Shown here one piece after another: positions 50,185-59,829 of a stretch of 64,000 bases of DNA (the stretch's first letter is position 1; each line of letters starts with the position of its first letter). The stretch lies in NCBI GenBank assembly GCA_040510075.1, contig JBEVJT010000001.1, positions 1-64,000 of the forward strand, in the 5' to 3' direction. Both the position numbers and the translations under genes were made by a program. The DNA is from VAZQ01 sp040510075. GTDB lineage: Bacteria; Pseudomonadota; Alphaproteobacteria; Rhizobiales; Xanthobacteraceae. The notes below the pieces were generated by a model, which saw only the letters and a list, made by a program, of their open reading frames with translations, did not search any database and was not told the origin of the DNA.

Positions 50185-51455
50185 GCAAAGAATTCCTGTG
50201 CCTTGATCAGCGCTCGCGCAAGCGCATCCACTTCCTCGTGCGTATTGTACATCGCGAAGGAGGCCCGGCAGGTCGCCGTTACGCCATAGCGCGCCAGGAG
50301 TGGCATAACGCAGTGAGTGCCGGCGCGCACCGCAATGCCGGACCGGTCGATGATGGTCGCCACGTCGTGCGGATGGGCGCCTTTCACTTCAAATGAGACA
50401 ATGGGGCCCCGCTCCCGCGCCTCCCCGAAGATGCGCAACGAGTTGATCTCGCGCAGCCGCTCGCGCGCGTATCTGCCGAGCGTGTCCTCGTGCGCGCGGA
50501 TGCGCACCTTGCCGACGCTCTCCACATAGTCGATCGCAGCGCCGAGCCCGATCGCCTGCACGATGGGCGGAGTACCTGCTTCAAACTTGTGCGGCGGCTC
50601 GCCGTAGAGGACGCGGTCCTCGTACACCTCGCGGATCATCTCGCCGCCGCCGTTGAACGGCGGCATCTCAGCGAGATGCTGATATTTGCCATACAGAACG
50701 CCGACGCCGGTTGGGCCATAAATCTTGTGACCGGTGAGCACATAGAAATCACAACCGAGGTCCTGCACGTCGACATCGAGGTGCACGCCCGCCTGCGCCC
50801 CGTCGAGCAGAACCGGAATGCCCCGCGCATGGGCAAGCCGCACCACTTCTTTGACCGGCACAACAGTGCCGAGCATGTTCGACATATGGGTGAGCGCCAC
50901 CATTTTGGTGCGCGACCCAAGAAGCCGCTCGAACTCATCGAGAAGAAAGTTGCCGTCCTCATCCACCGGCGCCCATTTGATCACCGCATCCTGCCGCTCG
51001 CGCAGAAAGTGCCACGGAACGATGTTGGAATGGTGCTCCATGATGGAGAGCACGATCTCGTCACCCGCGCGAATGCGCTCGCGTCCAAACGTATAGGCGA
51101 CGAGATTGATCGCTTCGGTGGCATTGCGGGTGAAGACGATCTCCTCGGAGCGGGAGGCATTGAGAAACGCACGCACCTTTTCGCGTGCGCCTTCGTAAGC
51201 CTCGGTGGCAGCATTGGCCAAATAATGCAGCCCCCGATGAACGTTGGCGTATTGGGCAGTGTAGGCGTGATCGAGACGGTCGAGCACGGCCTTGGGTTTC
51301 TGCGCCGAAGCCGCGTTGTCGAGATAGATGAGCGGCTTGCCGTAGACCTGGGAGCTTAAAATCGGGAAGTCTGCCCGGATGCGGGCGACATCGTAGGTCC
51401 CATTGCGCACCGCCGGATGCATGCTCAGCGTTCCCCATGCCTCGCAAGATTTCAT
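50181..51455 (-). CDS. sufS: Cysteine desulfurase SufS
   Basis: 424 residues, class V PLP aminotransferase fold. YLDNAASAQKP opens the domain; the PLP lysine is in TGHKIYGPTG; the active-site cysteine is in RAGTHCVMP. It takes sulfur from cysteine and hands it, through a SufE/SufU partner, to SufBCD. ATG 51455 overlaps the sufD stop (ATGA); ATG 51422 is an alternative. It is the group II (SufS) desulfurase, different from the group I enzyme at 55273. Confidence 0.94.
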   Translation of the reverse strand: MKSCEAWGTLSMHPAVRNGTYDVARIRADFPILSSQVYGKPLIYLDNAASAQKPKAVLDRLDHAYTAQYANVHRGLHYLANAATEAYEGAREKVRAFLNASRSEEIVFTRNATEAINLVAYTFGRERIRAGDEIVLSIMEHHSNIVPWHFLRERQDAVIKWAPVDEDGNFLLDEFERLLGSRTKMVALTHMSNMLGTVVPVKEVVRLAHARGIPVLLDGAQAGVHLDVDVQDLGCDFYVLTGHKIYGPTGVGVLYGKYQHLAEMPPFNGGGEMIREVYEDRVLYGEPPHKFEAGTPPIVQAIGLGAAIDYVESVGKVRIRAHEDTLGRYARERLREINSLRIFGEARERGPIVSFEVKGAHPHDVATIIDRSGIAVRAGTHCVMPLLARYGVTATCRASFAMYNTHEEVDALARALIKAQEFFA

Positions 51456-52789
51456 TGCGCGTCCTGCTTGCGCGCGGCGAGCCAGGCGACCACGTGCTCC
51501 ATCAGGCAGTCGCGCAGACCCGCGTGCTCGATTCCCTCGACCGCTTCCCCGACAAAGGCCTGGATCAGGAGCGCCTCTGCTTCCTTCTCCGGGATGCCGC
51601 GCGCCCGCAAATAGAACAAAAGGTCTTCGTCAAGACTGCCGGCGGTGGCGCCGTGCCCGCACTGCACGTCATCGGCAAAGATTTCTAGCTCGGGCTTGTT
51701 ATCCGCCTCCGCCGTGTCCGAAAGCAGGAGCGCGTGGGTGGCCATCTTCGCGTCGGTCTTCTGCGCATGCGGGCGCACGATGATCTTGCCCTGGAACACA
51801 CCGTGAGATTCGCCATCGAGCACGGACTTGAACAGCTCGCGGCTGGTGCATCCGCAGGCCGCGTGCTCGGCAACCAGTGTGGTGTCCACGTGCTGGCGAG
51901 CCTTGAGCAAAGATGCGCCGCGGATCGCCGCAATCGTACCCTCGCCGGCAAAGTGCACGAACAGCTGGTTGCGCAACACCCTGCTTCCGAGCGTGAACAG
52001 GAATTCGTTGAAGCGCACATGCGGACCCACGGTGGCCAGCAGCGTCGAAACGTGCAAGGCGCCGGCGCCCGGGCCGCTGATCTTGACGTGATCGACATGC
52101 GCCTCGGCCGCCACTTCGAGTTCCAGCGCCGTATTGACCTGGTGCTCGCTTGTCCCTTCGTGGCTTTCGACCAGCATGGCGCGTGCGCCCTTTCCGACGC
52201 GCACGAGCGAGCGCAAGAAGACGGCAGATGGTTGCGAACCGGCATTGATGAAAACAAGATGGAGCGGGCGAGCCAGTGCGACCCTGGGCTCGATGTCAAC
52301 AACCGCGCCGTCACCCATGAACGCGGTGTTGAGCGCCAGTGCTGCATCGGTGAGAGGCATGGCCCTACCCAGGTGCGTGACCACCGAAGTATCTGCACGG
52401 GCGAGCGCCGCGGCCATGGAACCAATGCGCAGCCCGGGTTCCAGCGAAGCGAGGTCGGAGAGTTCCGGCACGAAGGAGCCGTCAACAAACACGACGCGGC
52501 GCGCCTCTAGTCCGGCGAGCATCTCGCCCGCTTTGCGCGCGTGCAGTTTGGTTTCTTCGTCCGGCACACGGGCCAGCGGCCGCGCCTCGCGCATGAGCGC
52601 CCGCAGGTCCGTATACTTCCACTCCTCGACGCGCCGGTGTGGAAGCCCTGCGCTCTCGAACGTCCGGAAAGCTGCCTCGCGCAGCTGTTCGACCGGGAGC
52701 GGACCAGGCAGGCGCCCTCGGGCGGCGGCGAAGTTGGCCGCCAGCGCAGTCTCCGCCGCCGTCCTGTTAGCGCGCAGCTCGATATTCAT
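51452..52789 (-). CDS. sufD: Fe-S assembly scaffold protein SufD
   Basis: 445 residues from ATG 52789, 7 bp after the sufC stop. EEWKYTDLRAL is the N-terminal helical part; the long beta-helix core is followed by the SufBD C-terminal domain with HHAACGCTSRELFKSVLDG-like and FADDVQCGHGATAGSLDEDLLFYLRARG blocks (the conserved Cys/His pair of the SufB/SufD family). SufD pairs with SufB and SufC in the SufBC2D scaffold and takes part in iron entry. Confidence 0.93.
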   Translation of the reverse strand: MNIELRANRTAAETALAANFAAARGRLPGPLPVEQLREAAFRTFESAGLPHRRVEEWKYTDLRALMREARPLARVPDEETKLHARKAGEMLAGLEARRVVFVDGSFVPELSDLASLEPGLRIGSMAAALARADTSVVTHLGRAMPLTDAALALNTAFMGDGAVVDIEPRVALARPLHLVFINAGSQPSAVFLRSLVRVGKGARAMLVESHEGTSEHQVNTALELEVAAEAHVDHVKISGPGAGALHVSTLLATVGPHVRFNEFLFTLGSRVLRNQLFVHFAGEGTIAAIRGASLLKARQHVDTTLVAEHAACGCTSRELFKSVLDGESHGVFQGKIIVRPHAQKTDAKMATHALLLSDTAEADNKPELEIFADDVQCGHGATAGSLDEDLLFYLRARGIPEKEAEALLIQAFVGEAVEGIEHAGLRDCLMEHVVAWLAARKQDAQ

Positions 52790-52796
52790 GAGGGCC

Positions 52797-53552
52797 TCAC
52801 GCGGCCTCTTCCTGGTATTGCGCGTAGCCGCTCCCTTCAAGCTCCAGCGCAAGTTCTTTGCCACCGGTCTTCACGATGCGGCCCCGCGAGAGCACATGGA
52901 CGACATCGGGGACGATGTAGTTCAGGAGACGCTGGTAGTGGGTGATGACGACGAAGGAGCGATCTGGTGAGCGAAGCCCGTTCACCCCCTGGGCGACGAC
53001 TTTCAGCGCATCGATGTCAAGGCCGGAATCAGTCTCGTCGAGCACGCACAACCGCGGCTCCAGCAGCGCCATTTGCAGGATCTCGTTGCGCTTCTTCTCG
53101 CCACCGGAAAAGCCGACGTTTACGCCGCGCCGAAGCATTTCCTGATCGATGTCAAGCTTGCCTGCGACTGCGCGCACCTGCTTGAGAAACTCAGGCGTGG
53201 AGAGCTCAGGCTGTTCGCGCTTCTTGCGTTGCGCATTGATTGCGGTGCGCAGGAAGGTCATCGTCGCGACGCCGGGGATCTCCAGCGGATACTGGAAGGC
53301 CAGAAAGAGGCCCTTCGCCGCGCGCTCGTCGGGTGCGAGGCCCAGAACGTCGTCGCCATCGAGGAGAACCTCGCCTTGCGTCACCTCGTAACCGGGCTTG
53401 CCGGCGAGTACGTGGGCCAGCGTCGACTTTCCCGAGCCGTTGGGACCCATGATTGCATGCACGCTGCCCCGGCCGACCGAAAGCTCGAGACCATTCAGGA
53501 TCTTTCTGCCGTCGACTTCGACGTGCAGATCTTTCACCTCCAACATATGCAT
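52797..53552 (-). CDS. sufC: Fe-S assembly ATPase SufC
   Basis: 251 residues. Walker A is GPNGSGKST, the signature FSGGEKKRNEILQ, Walker B LCVLDETDSGLDID and H-loop ITHYQRLL. The ABC ATPase powers the SufBCD scaffold rather than a transporter. ATG 53552 (MHMLEV) is chosen, because the longer frame from 53582 starts inside the palindromic repeat at 53577-53683. A tandem MHM may permit ATG 53546. Confidence 0.94.
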   Translation of the reverse strand: MHMLEVKDLHVEVDGRKILNGLELSVGRGSVHAIMGPNGSGKSTLAHVLAGKPGYEVTQGEVLLDGDDVLGLAPDERAAKGLFLAFQYPLEIPGVATMTFLRTAINAQRKKREQPELSTPEFLKQVRAVAGKLDIDQEMLRRGVNVGFSGGEKKRNEILQMALLEPRLCVLDETDSGLDIDALKVVAQGVNGLRSPDRSFVVITHYQRLLNYIVPDVVHVLSRGRIVKTGGKELALELEGSGYAQYQEEAA

Positions 53553-53576
53553 TTCGTTCGCGCCTTCTCCTTTAAC

Positions 53577-53683
53577 CGTCATTCCGGGGCGCCGCTCAGT
53601 AGAGCGGCGAGCCCGGAATCCATAACCGCGGCCTGGGATTATGGATTACGGCTCTCGGCCCTTGGGTCTCGGCCGGAATGACG
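53577..53683. repeat. Palindromic repeat inside the suf operon
   Basis: Arms CGTCATTCCGG (53577-53587) and CCGGAATGACG (53673-53683) are perfect; inner CCCGGAATCCATAA is matched by TTATGGATT. It lies between sufB and sufC, where no gene is present, and adds about 140 bases between them. Members of this ATTCCGG family are dispersed in rhizobial genomes. Confidence 0.8.
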
Positions 53684-53693
53684 GCCGATTTTT

Positions 53694-55187
53694 TCAGCCG
53701 ACGCTGCCTTCGAGGCTGATCGAGATCAGTTTTTGCGCCTCGACCGCAAACTCCATCGGGAGCTGCTGCAGCACGTCCTTCACGAAACCGTTGACCACCA
53801 GCGCCACGGCGTCCTCCGCGGAGAGCCCGCGCTGCCTGCAGTAAAACAACGTCTCCTCCGAAATCTTCGAGGTGGTCGCTTCGTGCTCGAAAACGGCCGA
53901 GGAGTTGCGCGTTTCGACGTAGGGTACCGTGTGGGCGCCGCACTTGTCGCCGATCAGGAGCGAGTCGCAATTGGTGAAATTGCGCGCGCCCTTGGCCTTG
54001 CGATGGGCGCTGACGAGACCGCGGTAGGTGTTCTGCGAGCGGCCCGCGGCAATACCCTTGGAAATAATCCGGCTCGTGGTGTTGCGGCCGAGATGCAGCA
54101 TCTTGGTTCCGGAATCGACCTGCTGGTGTCCATTCGAAATGGCGATCGAATAGAACTCGCCGCGCGCATTGTCGCCGCGCAGAATACAGCTGGGATATTT
54201 CCAGGTGATGGCGGAACCCGTTTCCAGCTGCGTCCAGGAGATCTTGGCATTGTTGCCCCGGCAGTCGCCGCGCTTGGTCACAAAATTGTACACGCCGCCG
54301 CGCCCGTGCTGGTCGCCCGGGTACCAGTTCTGGATGGTTGAGTATTTGATCTCGGCGCCGTCGAGCGCGATCAGCTCGACCACCGCCGCATGCAACTGGT
54401 TCTCGTCGCGCGAAGGCGCGGTGCAACCCTCGAGATAACTCACATACGAGCCCTTGTCTGCGATGATGAGCGTGCGCTCGAATTGACCGGTATTGCGCTC
54501 GTTGATGCGGAAGTAAGTGGAAAGCTCCATGGGGCAACGCACACCCGGCGGCACGTAGACGAACGAGCCGTCGGAGAACACAGCCGAATTGAGCGTGGCG
54601 AAAAAATTATCGGAGATGGGCACCACGGTGCCGAGATATTTGCGCACCAGCTCGGGATGCTTTTGCAGCGCCTCGGAGATGGGCATGAACAGCACGCCCG
54701 CCTTGGCAAGCTCCTCCTGGAAAGTGGTGGCGACCGAAACCGAGTCGAAAACGGCATCAACTGCGACGCGCCCGTAGCCGCTCCCTTCCTCCTGCCGCTC
54801 GATGCCGAGCAGGGCCTCGCGCTCGCGCAGCGGAATGCCAAGCTTGTCGTAGGTCTTCAGGATCTCGGGGTCGATCTCATCGAGCGACTTGGGGCCGTCG
54901 CCCTTCTTCTTCGGCGCCGCGTAGTAGTAAAGGTCCTGATAGTCGATGGGTCCGTAGTTAACGCGCGCCCATTTCGGCTCGCGCATGGTCAACCAGCGCC
55001 GATACGCATCAAGCCGCCATTGCAGCATCCATTCCGGCTCATTCTTCTTGGCCGAAATGAAGCGGACGATGTCTTCGGAGAGGCCCTTCGGAGCCTTCTC
55101 GGATTCGATATCGGTGACGAATCCGTACTTGTATTGATCAACGTCGATCCGGCGAACCTTCTCGACGGTCTCTTGCACGGCCGGCAT
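53694..55187 (-). CDS. sufB: Fe-S assembly scaffold protein SufB
   Basis: 497 residues. VYVPPGVRCPMELSTYFRIN and SYLEGCTAPSRDENQLHAAVVEL are the beta-helix blocks; HSTIQNWYPGD-type and NCDSLLIGDKCGAHT (with the conserved cysteines/His), then EHEATTSKISEETLFYCRQRG form the functional C-terminal domain. SufB carries sulfur and forms the nascent cluster with SufD and SufC. ATG 55187, 85 bp from the group I desulfurase stop. Confidence 0.95.
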   Translation of the reverse strand: MPAVQETVEKVRRIDVDQYKYGFVTDIESEKAPKGLSEDIVRFISAKKNEPEWMLQWRLDAYRRWLTMREPKWARVNYGPIDYQDLYYYAAPKKKGDGPKSLDEIDPEILKTYDKLGIPLREREALLGIERQEEGSGYGRVAVDAVFDSVSVATTFQEELAKAGVLFMPISEALQKHPELVRKYLGTVVPISDNFFATLNSAVFSDGSFVYVPPGVRCPMELSTYFRINERNTGQFERTLIIADKGSYVSYLEGCTAPSRDENQLHAAVVELIALDGAEIKYSTIQNWYPGDQHGRGGVYNFVTKRGDCRGNNAKISWTQLETGSAITWKYPSCILRGDNARGEFYSIAISNGHQQVDSGTKMLHLGRNTTSRIISKGIAAGRSQNTYRGLVSAHRKAKGARNFTNCDSLLIGDKCGAHTVPYVETRNSSAVFEHEATTSKISEETLFYCRQRGLSAEDAVALVVNGFVKDVLQQLPMEFAVEAQKLISISLEGSVG

Positions 55188-55272
55188 TCATTCCCTCCGC
55201 TGCGGGTTCAAGGCCCGCGGGTTGGATCAGTCGGTTATGGTGGCAATCGTTGTACTTTCGCGATCATCCCCT

Positions 55273-56430
55273 TCAGGCGGCCGCAGCTTCCGACCCCTTA
55301 AGTAATGTGTCTGACACCTTAATCCAAGCACCTATGAAGCGATCGACGTCGGATTCGGACGTGGTCGACCCCAGGCTCACGCGTATCGCACCGCGGGCGA
55401 GCAGCTCGGGCACCCCCATAGCGGCAAGTACATGGGACGCCTGCACCTTGCCCGAAGAGCACGCCGCTCCCGAGGAGACAGCCACCCCTTCAAGATCCAA
55501 CGCGATCACGGCGGTTTCCGCCTTCACCCCGGGAATGGCGAAAAGCGTCGAGTTTGGCAGCCGTGCGACGCAGTCGCCGAAGATGACCGTTTCCGCGGAA
55601 TGGTTCTTCAATCCCGATTCCAGCCGCTGCCTCAGCCGGAGGATGTTTTCGGCCTTGGAAAGCCGCTCCTTCGCCAGTGCCGCCGCAGCCGCGCCGAAAC
55701 CCGCAATTCCCGCGACGTTCTCCGTTCCAGCCCGCAACCCGCGTTCCTGGCCGCCTCCTCGGATGAGCGGGTTTGGAAAGGGCGTCCGTGCATCCCGGCG
55801 GATCAATGCGCCTGTTCCCGTGGGCCCTCCGATTTTGTGGCCTGAAATGCTCAGGAGATCGGCACCGAGTTCGTTGATGTTGCAGGCGATGCGACCCGGC
55901 CCTTGCACAGCATCGACGTGCAGGGTTGCGCCGGCATGGTGAACGAGCGCGGCAATTTCCGAAATCGGCTGCACCACCCCCGTCTCATTGTTCGCGAGCA
56001 TGATCGAAACGAGAGTTGATTCTGCATTCGCGGCGAGGCGTCGCTCGAGGTCGTCGAGATCGACCAGCCCAGTCGGCCGAACCGGCAGCTTCTCGATCTG
56101 GGAAGCAACAAACCGTCCGCCGGCGAGAACGGACGTGTGCTCGATCGCTGAAATCAGCAGCCGCGCCGGCCGCGTGGCCTGGGGCACGGGGGTGAGTGCC
56201 AATGCATTGGCCTCGGTACCGCCGGACGTGAAGACCACGTTGCGCGGTTCAGTAGCGACAAGCGTTGCCACCTCTTCTCGCGCGCGCTCGATCAACCGGC
56301 GCGCCGCGCGACCTTCGGCGTGCACCGAGGAAGGGTTGCCAAGCACATTAAGCGCGGAGAGCACTGCGGCGCGCGCTTCTTCGCGCAGCGGTGCGGTTGC
56401 GTTCCAGTCGAAATAGAGGCGATCACTCAT
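55273..56430 (-). CDS. Group I (NifS/IscS-like) cysteine desulfurase
   Basis: 385 residues from ATG 56430 (MSDRLYFDWNATAPL). The PLP lysine is in SGHKIGGPTGTG, and SSGAACSSGKVQASHVL holds the flexible active-site cysteine loop of group I enzymes. It supplies persulfide sulfur for Fe-S clusters and tRNA thiolation. It is the head gene of the suf cluster here, an arrangement common in rhizobia. The 500-base open extension upstream has no start with a ribosome site. Confidence 0.9.
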   Translation of the reverse strand: MSDRLYFDWNATAPLREEARAAVLSALNVLGNPSSVHAEGRAARRLIERAREEVATLVATEPRNVVFTSGGTEANALALTPVPQATRPARLLISAIEHTSVLAGGRFVASQIEKLPVRPTGLVDLDDLERRLAANAESTLVSIMLANNETGVVQPISEIAALVHHAGATLHVDAVQGPGRIACNINELGADLLSISGHKIGGPTGTGALIRRDARTPFPNPLIRGGGQERGLRAGTENVAGIAGFGAAAAALAKERLSKAENILRLRQRLESGLKNHSAETVIFGDCVARLPNSTLFAIPGVKAETAVIALDLEGVAVSSGAACSSGKVQASHVLAAMGVPELLARGAIRVSLGSTTSESDVDRFIGAWIKVSDTLLKGSEAAAA

Positions 56431-56649
56431 GCTGACAGAGGACCGGTGAATGAGGATAGAGGACAGATGGCAGAACTTCGCGTGCATGTCGAATGCCCGA
56501 AGACGGACGGCAGACGACGGAGGACCGAAATTGCCGGCGTTTCCGTCTTCTGTCGTTTGTAGTCTGCCCTCTGATTCCCCCTTGCAGAGGGAGGTATCGG
56601 GGGAGCTATAAGCCGGCAATCCCGGACAACTATTTTCGAGGGGGCGAGC
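56431..56649. other. Divergent intergenic region of the suf cluster
   Basis: About 220 bases between the desulfurase gene and the alpha/beta hydrolase gene. It would hold the suf promoter. I looked for IscR/RirA-type palindromes and see none convincing; GGAGGACCG and GAGGGAGGTATC tracts are present. Confidence 0.4.
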
Positions 56650-57312
56650 ATGCCCGAAGTGGTTTTCACCGGCGCGGCCGGACGTATTGAAGGACGCTAC
56701 CATCCCGCCCGGCAGAGGAATGCACCAATCGGAATTGTGCTGCATCCGCATCCGCAATTCGGCGGAACGATGAATCACCAGATCGTCTATCAGCTCTACT
56801 ACGCTTTCGTGCATCGGAACTTTTCCGTCCTGCGTTTCAATTTCCGCGGCGTAGGCCGTAGCCAGGGCACGTTCGATCATGGGCAAGGGGAACTGTCCGA
56901 CGCAGCCTCGGCGCTCGATTGGGCGCAATCCATCAACCCCGAGGCGCGCAGTTGCTGGATCGCGGGGTTTTCGTTTGGCGCATGGATAGGCATGCAGCTG
57001 CTCATGCGCCGGCCGGAAATCGAAGGTTTCATTTCAATTGCGCCACCGGCCAATCTCTACGACTTTTCCTTTCTCGCGCCTTGTCCTTCGTCAGGACTCA
57101 TTATTCACGGCGATCGCGACGGCGTGGTGCCGTCCAAGGATATCAGCGGGCTGGTCGAGAAACTCAAAACGCAAAAAGGCATCGTCATCGAGCAGAGGGT
57201 CATTCCCGGCGCGAATCATTTCTTCGACGCCAAGATCGAGCCCCTGATGGAGGCGATCGGCGCCTATCTCGACAAACGGCTCAAGATCGAACGCAAACCT
57301 ACCGCCGCGTAA
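56650..57312 (+). CDS. Alpha/beta hydrolase (dienelactone hydrolase-like)
   Basis: 220 residues. GIVLHPHPQFGGTMNH is the oxyanion region, GFSFGAW carries the nucleophile Ser, IIHGDRDGVVP the catalytic Asp and PGANHFFD the His. The family (YtxM/COG2945-like) hydrolyses small esters in the cytosol. It is divergent from the suf cluster and separate from it in function as far as can be seen. ATG 56650 with GAGGGGGCG upstream. Confidence 0.85.
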   Translation: MPEVVFTGAAGRIEGRYHPARQRNAPIGIVLHPHPQFGGTMNHQIVYQLYYAFVHRNFSVLRFNFRGVGRSQGTFDHGQGELSDAASALDWAQSINPEARSCWIAGFSFGAWIGMQLLMRRPEIEGFISIAPPANLYDFSFLAPCPSSGLIIHGDRDGVVPSKDISGLVEKLKTQKGIVIEQRVIPGANHFFDAKIEPLMEAIGAYLDKRLKIERKPTAA

Positions 57313-57363
57313 TCAGAGTTGGCGGCTGTCATTTCCGGCCGAAGGCAGGAAACCGTTTACGTG

Positions 57364-58491
57364 TCAGGCCAAGGTTTTCTTCGCCAGGATGCCGCCGGGC
57401 AAGGGCCGCGGTGCTCCGGTCGTGCTTGGGAACGTGATCGGCAGGCCTTTGAGGCTGCGTACGGCAAGAAATCCGAAGGCCTGCGCCTCGAGCGCGTCGG
57501 CTGACCAGCCCACATCGGCGGCAGTATCGACGCGAGCCGGCGCGAGCCGTTCCCTCAGCATACGCATCAGCGTGTCGTTGCGCGTGCCGCCGCCTGCTGC
57601 AATCCAGCTCTGCGGCCTTTGCGGAAGATGCTTGCTGGCAAGAGCGACTGCGGCGGCGGTGAGTGCAGTAATGGTTGCAGCGCCGTCTTCGGTGCTCTTG
57701 CCGGCAAAGTCGCCCTCCTCCGCCACCCAGTGGCGGAATGCGTTGCGGTCAAGCGATTTCGGTCCCGGTTTGGCAAAGAACGGGTGCGCGAGGAGGCGCG
57801 TGAGCGCGGCTTCGTCGACGCTGCCCGCCGCTGCCACGGCACCATGCTCGTCCTGTGGGTGCCCCGTGCGCAGCCGCAGGAAATCGTCGATGAGCGCATT
57901 GCCCGGCCCCGTATCGAACGCGATGAGCACATCCCCGCTGATGAAAGTCAGATTTGCAACCCCGCCAAGATTGAGCACAGCCACCGGATGAGCGCGCCTG
58001 AGCAAACCCGCCATGGCGCGGTGAAATATCGGCACCATGGGCGCTCCTTGTCCTCCGGACGCGATATCCGCGGCCCGAAACCCGTAAACGACGGGAATGC
58101 CGATGCGCGCTGCAAGCGCTTCGCCATTGCCGAGCTGAATGCTTATCCGCCGGTCCGGCCGGTGCAGAACGGTCTGTCCATGAAATCCCACCACGGCGAC
58201 GCTGCTCTGGGGCAGTCCGTTGGCGGCCAGAAATGCCTCGACCGCTTCGGCATGCATGTCCGTCACCAGCTCTTCCGCGGCGGAGAGGGCCAGCGGCCGC
58301 TCGTCAGGGCTGCTAAGATTGGAGGCCGCTGCAATTGCATGCCGCAGTACCTCCCGTTCGGGCGTGCTGTACGGCCTGTAACCGGTCGGTCCCAAGCGCC
58401 CGATCCGTTCGCCATCCGTGTTGATCAGCGCAATGTCCACGCCATCATATGAGGTACCGCTCATGAGACCGATGGCGGTGAGCATTGTCAT
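57364..58491 (-). CDS. anmK: Anhydro-N-acetylmuramic acid kinase
   Basis: 375 residues, actin-like ATPase fold. GLMSGTSYDGVDIALI is the phosphate-1 loop; VGFHGQTVLHRP is characteristic of AnmK; DTGPGNALIDDFL the second phosphate loop; and AAGGGTRNDTLM the adenosine loop. It cleaves the 1,6-anhydro ring and phosphorylates the sugar in murein recycling. It is divergent from tyrS, an arrangement seen in many rhizobia. ATG 58491 (MTMLTAIG) or 58485. Confidence 0.93.
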   Translation of the reverse strand: MTMLTAIGLMSGTSYDGVDIALINTDGERIGRLGPTGYRPYSTPEREVLRHAIAAASNLSSPDERPLALSAAEELVTDMHAEAVEAFLAANGLPQSSVAVVGFHGQTVLHRPDRRISIQLGNGEALAARIGIPVVYGFRAADIASGGQGAPMVPIFHRAMAGLLRRAHPVAVLNLGGVANLTFISGDVLIAFDTGPGNALIDDFLRLRTGHPQDEHGAVAAAGSVDEAALTRLLAHPFFAKPGPKSLDRNAFRHWVAEEGDFAGKSTEDGAATITALTAAAVALASKHLPQRPQSWIAAGGGTRNDTLMRMLRERLAPARVDTAADVGWSADALEAQAFGFLAVRSLKGLPITFPSTTGAPRPLPGGILAKKTLA

Positions 58492-58559
58492 CGTATGGAC
58501 CTTGGTTTCAATGAAGCAACGAACCTGTTACACCAGCCCGGCGCGCAAGGCGATTATTC

Positions 58560-59816
58560 ATGAGCGGGTATAAATGCGAATTCCTGCATATTCTCGCCGA
58601 GCGCGGGTTCATCAAGCAGGTTTCCGAGCCTGAGGCGCTCGATGCGCTTGCGGCGAAGTCCACCGTGACCGGCTACATCGGTTTCGATTGCACGGCGCCT
58701 TCGCTGCACGTCGGGTCCCTGTTGCCTCTGATGATGCTGTATTGGCTCCAGCAAACCGGGCACCGGCCGATAGCCTTGCTTGGCGGCGGCACCACGCGCG
58801 TCGGCGATCCGTCGGGCAAGGACGAGACGCGGCAAGTCTTGAGCGACAGCGATATTGCGCGGAACTTGAACGGGATCGGCGCGATCTTCGCGAAGTTCCT
58901 GAACTTCGGCAGCGGCCCACGCGACGCGTTGATTGCGAACAATGCCGACTGGCTGAACTCGCTCAAATACATCGATTTCCTGCGCGATGTGGGGCGTCAC
59001 TTTTCGGTCAATCGCATGCTGGCTTTCGATTCGGTGAAATTACGGCTCGAGCGCCAGCACGAGCTTTCGTTTCTTGAATTCAATTACATGATCCTGCAGG
59101 CCTACGACTTCGTCGAGCTGCACAGGCGATATGGATGCGTGTTGCAGATGGGCGGCTCCGACCAATGGGGAAATGTCGTTAACGGGATCGAACTCGGCCG
59201 TCGGCTGCACAATGCACAGCTGTTTGGTCTCACCTCGCCCCTGATCACCACATCCTCGGGCGCCAAGATGGGCAAGACCGTTGCGGGAGCAGTGTGGCTC
59301 AATGCCGAGCAGGTTTCGCCCTACGCGTATTGGCAGTATTGGCGCAACACCGACGACGCGGATGTGCCGAGCTTTCTCAAGCTGTTCACGGTATTGCCGG
59401 TCGCGGAAATCGGCCGATTGGCGAGCCTGAAGGGCGAGGAGATCAACGAAGCCAAGAAGGTTCTGGCGACGGAAGCGACCGCGCTCGTACACGGCCGCTC
59501 CGCGGCGGAAGAAGCCGCCGAGACGGCGCGGCGCACGTTCGAGCAAGGTGTGCTCGCGCGCAGCCTGCCTACGGTCGAGGTCGCGCGCGGCGAACTCGAA
59601 ACCGGCATTAGCGTGCTCGCCGCGTTCTCCGCAAAGGCTGGCCTTGTGCCGTCCAACATGGAAGCACGGCGTCAGATCAGGGGGGGCGGGCTGAAGGTCA
59701 ACGATGTCACCATCGTCGACGAGAAAATGGTGCTCACAACGCGCGAGCTGACTCCTGAGGGCGTGATCAAGCTATCGCTTGGCAAGAAACGGCACGTCCT
59801 GCTGCAACCCGTGTGA
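58560..59816 (+). CDS. tyrS: Tyrosyl-tRNA synthetase
   Basis: 418 residues, class I synthetase. The HIGH motif is HVGSL, the KMSKS motif is KMGKT, GFDCTAPSLHVGSL and YDFVELHRRYGCVLQMGGSDQWGN bind tyrosine, and the C-terminal S4 RNA-binding domain runs from about residue 350 (RRQIRGGGLKVND). It charges tRNA-Tyr. It is essential unless a tyrZ copy exists. ATG 58560 is preceded by AAGGCG. Confidence 0.96.
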   Translation: MSGYKCEFLHILAERGFIKQVSEPEALDALAAKSTVTGYIGFDCTAPSLHVGSLLPLMMLYWLQQTGHRPIALLGGGTTRVGDPSGKDETRQVLSDSDIARNLNGIGAIFAKFLNFGSGPRDALIANNADWLNSLKYIDFLRDVGRHFSVNRMLAFDSVKLRLERQHELSFLEFNYMILQAYDFVELHRRYGCVLQMGGSDQWGNVVNGIELGRRLHNAQLFGLTSPLITTSSGAKMGKTVAGAVWLNAEQVSPYAYWQYWRNTDDADVPSFLKLFTVLPVAEIGRLASLKGEEINEAKKVLATEATALVHGRSAAEEAAETARRTFEQGVLARSLPTVEVARGELETGISVLAAFSAKAGLVPSNMEARRQIRGGGLKVNDVTIVDEKMVLTTRELTPEGVIKLSLGKKRHVLLQPV

Positions 59817-59829
59817 CAGATGAACCGGA

